Below, one piece after another: positions 62,755 through 64,000 of a stretch of DNA of 64,000 nt. This DNA is from Leisingera aquaemixtae (lineage in GTDB: Bacteria > Pseudomonadota > Alphaproteobacteria > Rhodobacterales > Rhodobacteraceae). Where the stretch lies: contig NZ_JAHVJQ010000009.1 in NCBI RefSeq assembly GCF_019801145.1, positions 124,001 through 188,000 on the forward strand. The letters run 5' to 3'. Within the stretch, counting starts at the first letter, position 1; every line of letters begins with the position of its first letter. Made by a program: the position numbers and the translations under genes. The notes below the pieces were generated by a model that was not told the origin of the DNA, made no database searches, and saw only the letters and a list, made by a program, of their open reading frames with translations.

Positions 62755-64000
62755 ATGGCAGTTCTTTGCAGATTGATAATTGGCGCGATTTTTCTGCTGA
62801 CGCTATTATCTCCGCCCCCTTTAACAGCCGGGGACACCTGGACGGTTCCGCAACTTGACGCAACGGTGCTGGAACCGTTGCACGTCGAATATCACCCCAA
62901 ATTCAAGAACCTGGTGTTGATTGTAAACAGGTCAGGTCGGATCGAAGTTCTGGATGTCGCCAATCCCAATAGCCCTTTGAAACAACTGGAATTTCCAGCA
63001 GGGGCGTCAAGTGCTAGTTTTCATCCTATGATGCCCAATATCGTCTCCGGTGGGATTGACGGTACGGTGCGGCTCTGGGATCTAACAGGTAAGCAGGTGG
63101 CGCAGCTCTTTGAGGGGCATGCGGGCCGAGTGAGGAGTGTCGCCTTCAACCATGATGGCACGCGGATCGTCTCCGGCGGGGATGACGGCACGGTGCGGCT
63201 CTGGGATCTGACGGGGAATCAGGTGGCGCAGCCCTTTGAGGGGCATGAGGGCTGGGTGCTGAGCGTCGCCTTCAACCATGATGGAACGCGGGTCATCTCC
63301 GGCGGGGAAGACGGCACGGTGCGGCTCTGGGATCTGACGGGTACGCAGGTGGCGCAGCCCTTTGAGGGGCATGGGGCCCCGGTGATGAGCGTCGCCTTCA
63401 ACCATGATGGCACGCGGATCGTCTCCGGCGGGGAAGACGGCACGGTGCGACTCTGGGATCTGACGGGGAAGCAGGTGGCGCAGCCCTTTGAGGGGCATGC
63501 AGGCCGGGTGATGAGCGTCGCCTTCAACCATGATGGCACGCGGATCGCCTCCGGAGGGGATGACGGCACGGTGCGGCTCTGGGATCTGACGGGTACGCAG
63601 GTGGCGCAGCCCTTTGAGGGGCATAGGGATTTGGTGCGGAGCGTTGCCTTCAACCATGATGGCACGCGGCTCGTCTCCGGCGGGGATGACGAAACGGCGC
63701 GGCTGTGGGAAATGGCGGGTAAACAGGTGGCGCAGGCCTTTGAGGGGCATGGGGACCCGGTGACGAGCGTCGCCTTCAACCTTGATGGCACGCGGATCAC
63801 CTCCGGAGGGAATGACGGCACGGTGCGTCTGTGGGATCTGACGGGCAAGCAGGTGGCGCAGCCCTTTGAAGGGCATGGGAACCCGGTGACGAGCGTCGAC
63901 TTCAACCATGATGGCATGCGGCTCGTCTCCGGCGGGGATGACGGCACGGTGCGGCTCTGGGATCTGACGGGGAAGCAGGTGACGCAGCCCTTTGAGGGGC
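62755..64000 (+). CDS. Exported WD40-repeat protein, cut by the window end
   Basis: 415 codons visible, no stop before 64000. Signal peptide MAVLCRLIIGAIFLLTLLS ends about LTAG. After a divergent 70-residue lead, 42-residue WD units begin near residue 96: SGGDDGTVRLWDLTGKQVAQPFEGHxxxVxSVAFNHDGTR. Seven full units and part of an eighth are present, almost identical at DNA level. The structural Trp-Asp (RLWDL) and the GH dipeptide (FEGH) are kept in nearly every unit. A beta-propeller that binds partner proteins; a C-terminal effector beyond the window cannot be excluded. Confidence 0.9.
   Translation, partial: MAVLCRLIIGAIFLLTLLSPPPLTAGDTWTVPQLDATVLEPLHVEYHPKFKNLVLIVNRSGRIEVLDVANPNSPLKQLEFPAGASSASFHPMMPNIVSGGIDGTVRLWDLTGKQVAQLFEGHAGRVRSVAFNHDGTRIVSGGDDGTVRLWDLTGNQVAQPFEGHEGWVLSVAFNHDGTRVISGGEDGTVRLWDLTGTQVAQPFEGHGAPVMSVAFNHDGTRIVSGGEDGTVRLWDLTGKQVAQPFEGHAGRVMSVAFNHDGTRIASGGDDGTVRLWDLTGTQVAQPFEGHRDLVRSVAFNHDGTRLVSGGDDETARLWEMAGKQVAQAFEGHGDPVTSVAFNLDGTRITSGGNDGTVRLWDLTGKQVAQPFEGHGNPVTSVDFNHDGMRLVSGGDDGTVRLWDLTGKQVTQPFEG
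63041..64000 (+). repeat. 126-bp tandem repeat array within the WD40 gene
   Basis: Unit boundaries at TC(G/A)TCTCCGG fall at 63041, 63167, 63293, 63419, 63545, 63671, 63797 and 63923, exactly 126 bases apart. Differences are concentrated in the short GH-loop codons (e.g. CATGCGGGCCGA, CATGAGGGCTGG, CATGGGGCCCCG), the rest being nearly invariant. Confidence 0.92.

Noticed and set aside
63082-63909. 275-codon minus-strand frame made of repeats
   Set aside because: It is the reverse of the WD40 units; the repeat keeps it open. The plus frame has canonical WD motifs and a signal peptide.
63041-64000. Possible CRISPR-like array because of regular repeats
   Set aside because: The 126-bp period is fully coding, in frame, and encodes WD40 units; there are no unique spacers.

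Overview
The window is chromosomal DNA of a high-GC alphaproteobacterium, most likely a marine member of the Roseobacter group (Rhodobacteraceae). Supporting signs are an mreBCD-mrdA operon, a class I lysyl-tRNA synthetase, an accessory complex I subunit of the NDUFS4 type, a solitary cold shock protein, and above all a DddW-type DMSP lyase next to a divergent LysR regulator, the arrangement known from Ruegeria pomeroyi. The genus cannot be fixed from the sequence alone.

Layout. Positions 1-4000 hold the cell-shape operon (mreB, mreC, mreD, mrdA, all minus). 4.2-9.4 kb carries a lysozyme-like protein, rlmJ, a TetR regulator divergent from a darcynin-like gene and an SDR, and a class III adenylate cyclase fused to TolB-like and TPR parts. 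9.5-17.3 kb has leuA with a leucine-rich leader peptide and alternative RNA pairings, a Usp plus AGCS symporter pair, a MocR regulator facing a PNPOx-fold flavoprotein, and an 18-repeat MORN protein. 17.4-30.6 kb is mainly housekeeping: nadE, an FAD oxidoreductase whose start lies in a 20-bp perfect inverted repeat, gltX, a DUF2254 protein with a gamma-glutamylcyclotransferase, an NsrR-like Rrf2 regulator behind an FNR-type box, the ybbP-ybbA/tesA group, a cold shock gene, an L,D-transpeptidase and trxC.

30.7-43 kb mixes small membrane proteins, a free-standing DUF4157 protein, ettA, a DUF2946/YcnI copper pair, a coiled-coil M15 peptidase, nadD, an EamA transporter, dacB, and an HxlR regulator facing a cysteine-synthase-like gene. 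43-53 kb has dddW/LysR, lysyl-tRNA synthetase, a beta-helix spike-like protein, Usp, YbaK and several small proteins. A low-GC Doc/Fic-domain gene sits between ybaK and uvrB (53.5-54.5 kb). UvrB, a MarR/GST pair with two clear palindromic operators, and the NDUFS4-like gene follow.

From about 58.5 kb to the right edge the DNA changes: lower GC, long non-coding stretches, a 114-bp direct repeat bracketing a metallo-beta-lactamase-fold gene, then a small soluble protein translationally coupled to a three-helix membrane protein, and finally a secreted WD40 protein built from almost identical 126-bp units and cut by the window end. This right-hand island is the best candidate for an undescribed system, possibly a conflict or defence cassette; its function is inference only.

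Many divergent regulator/target pairs (TetR, MocR, HxlR, LysR, MarR) have short intergenic regions, and several of these contain visible palindromes that predict local control. No tRNA, rRNA, CRISPR array or intact insertion sequence was seen.
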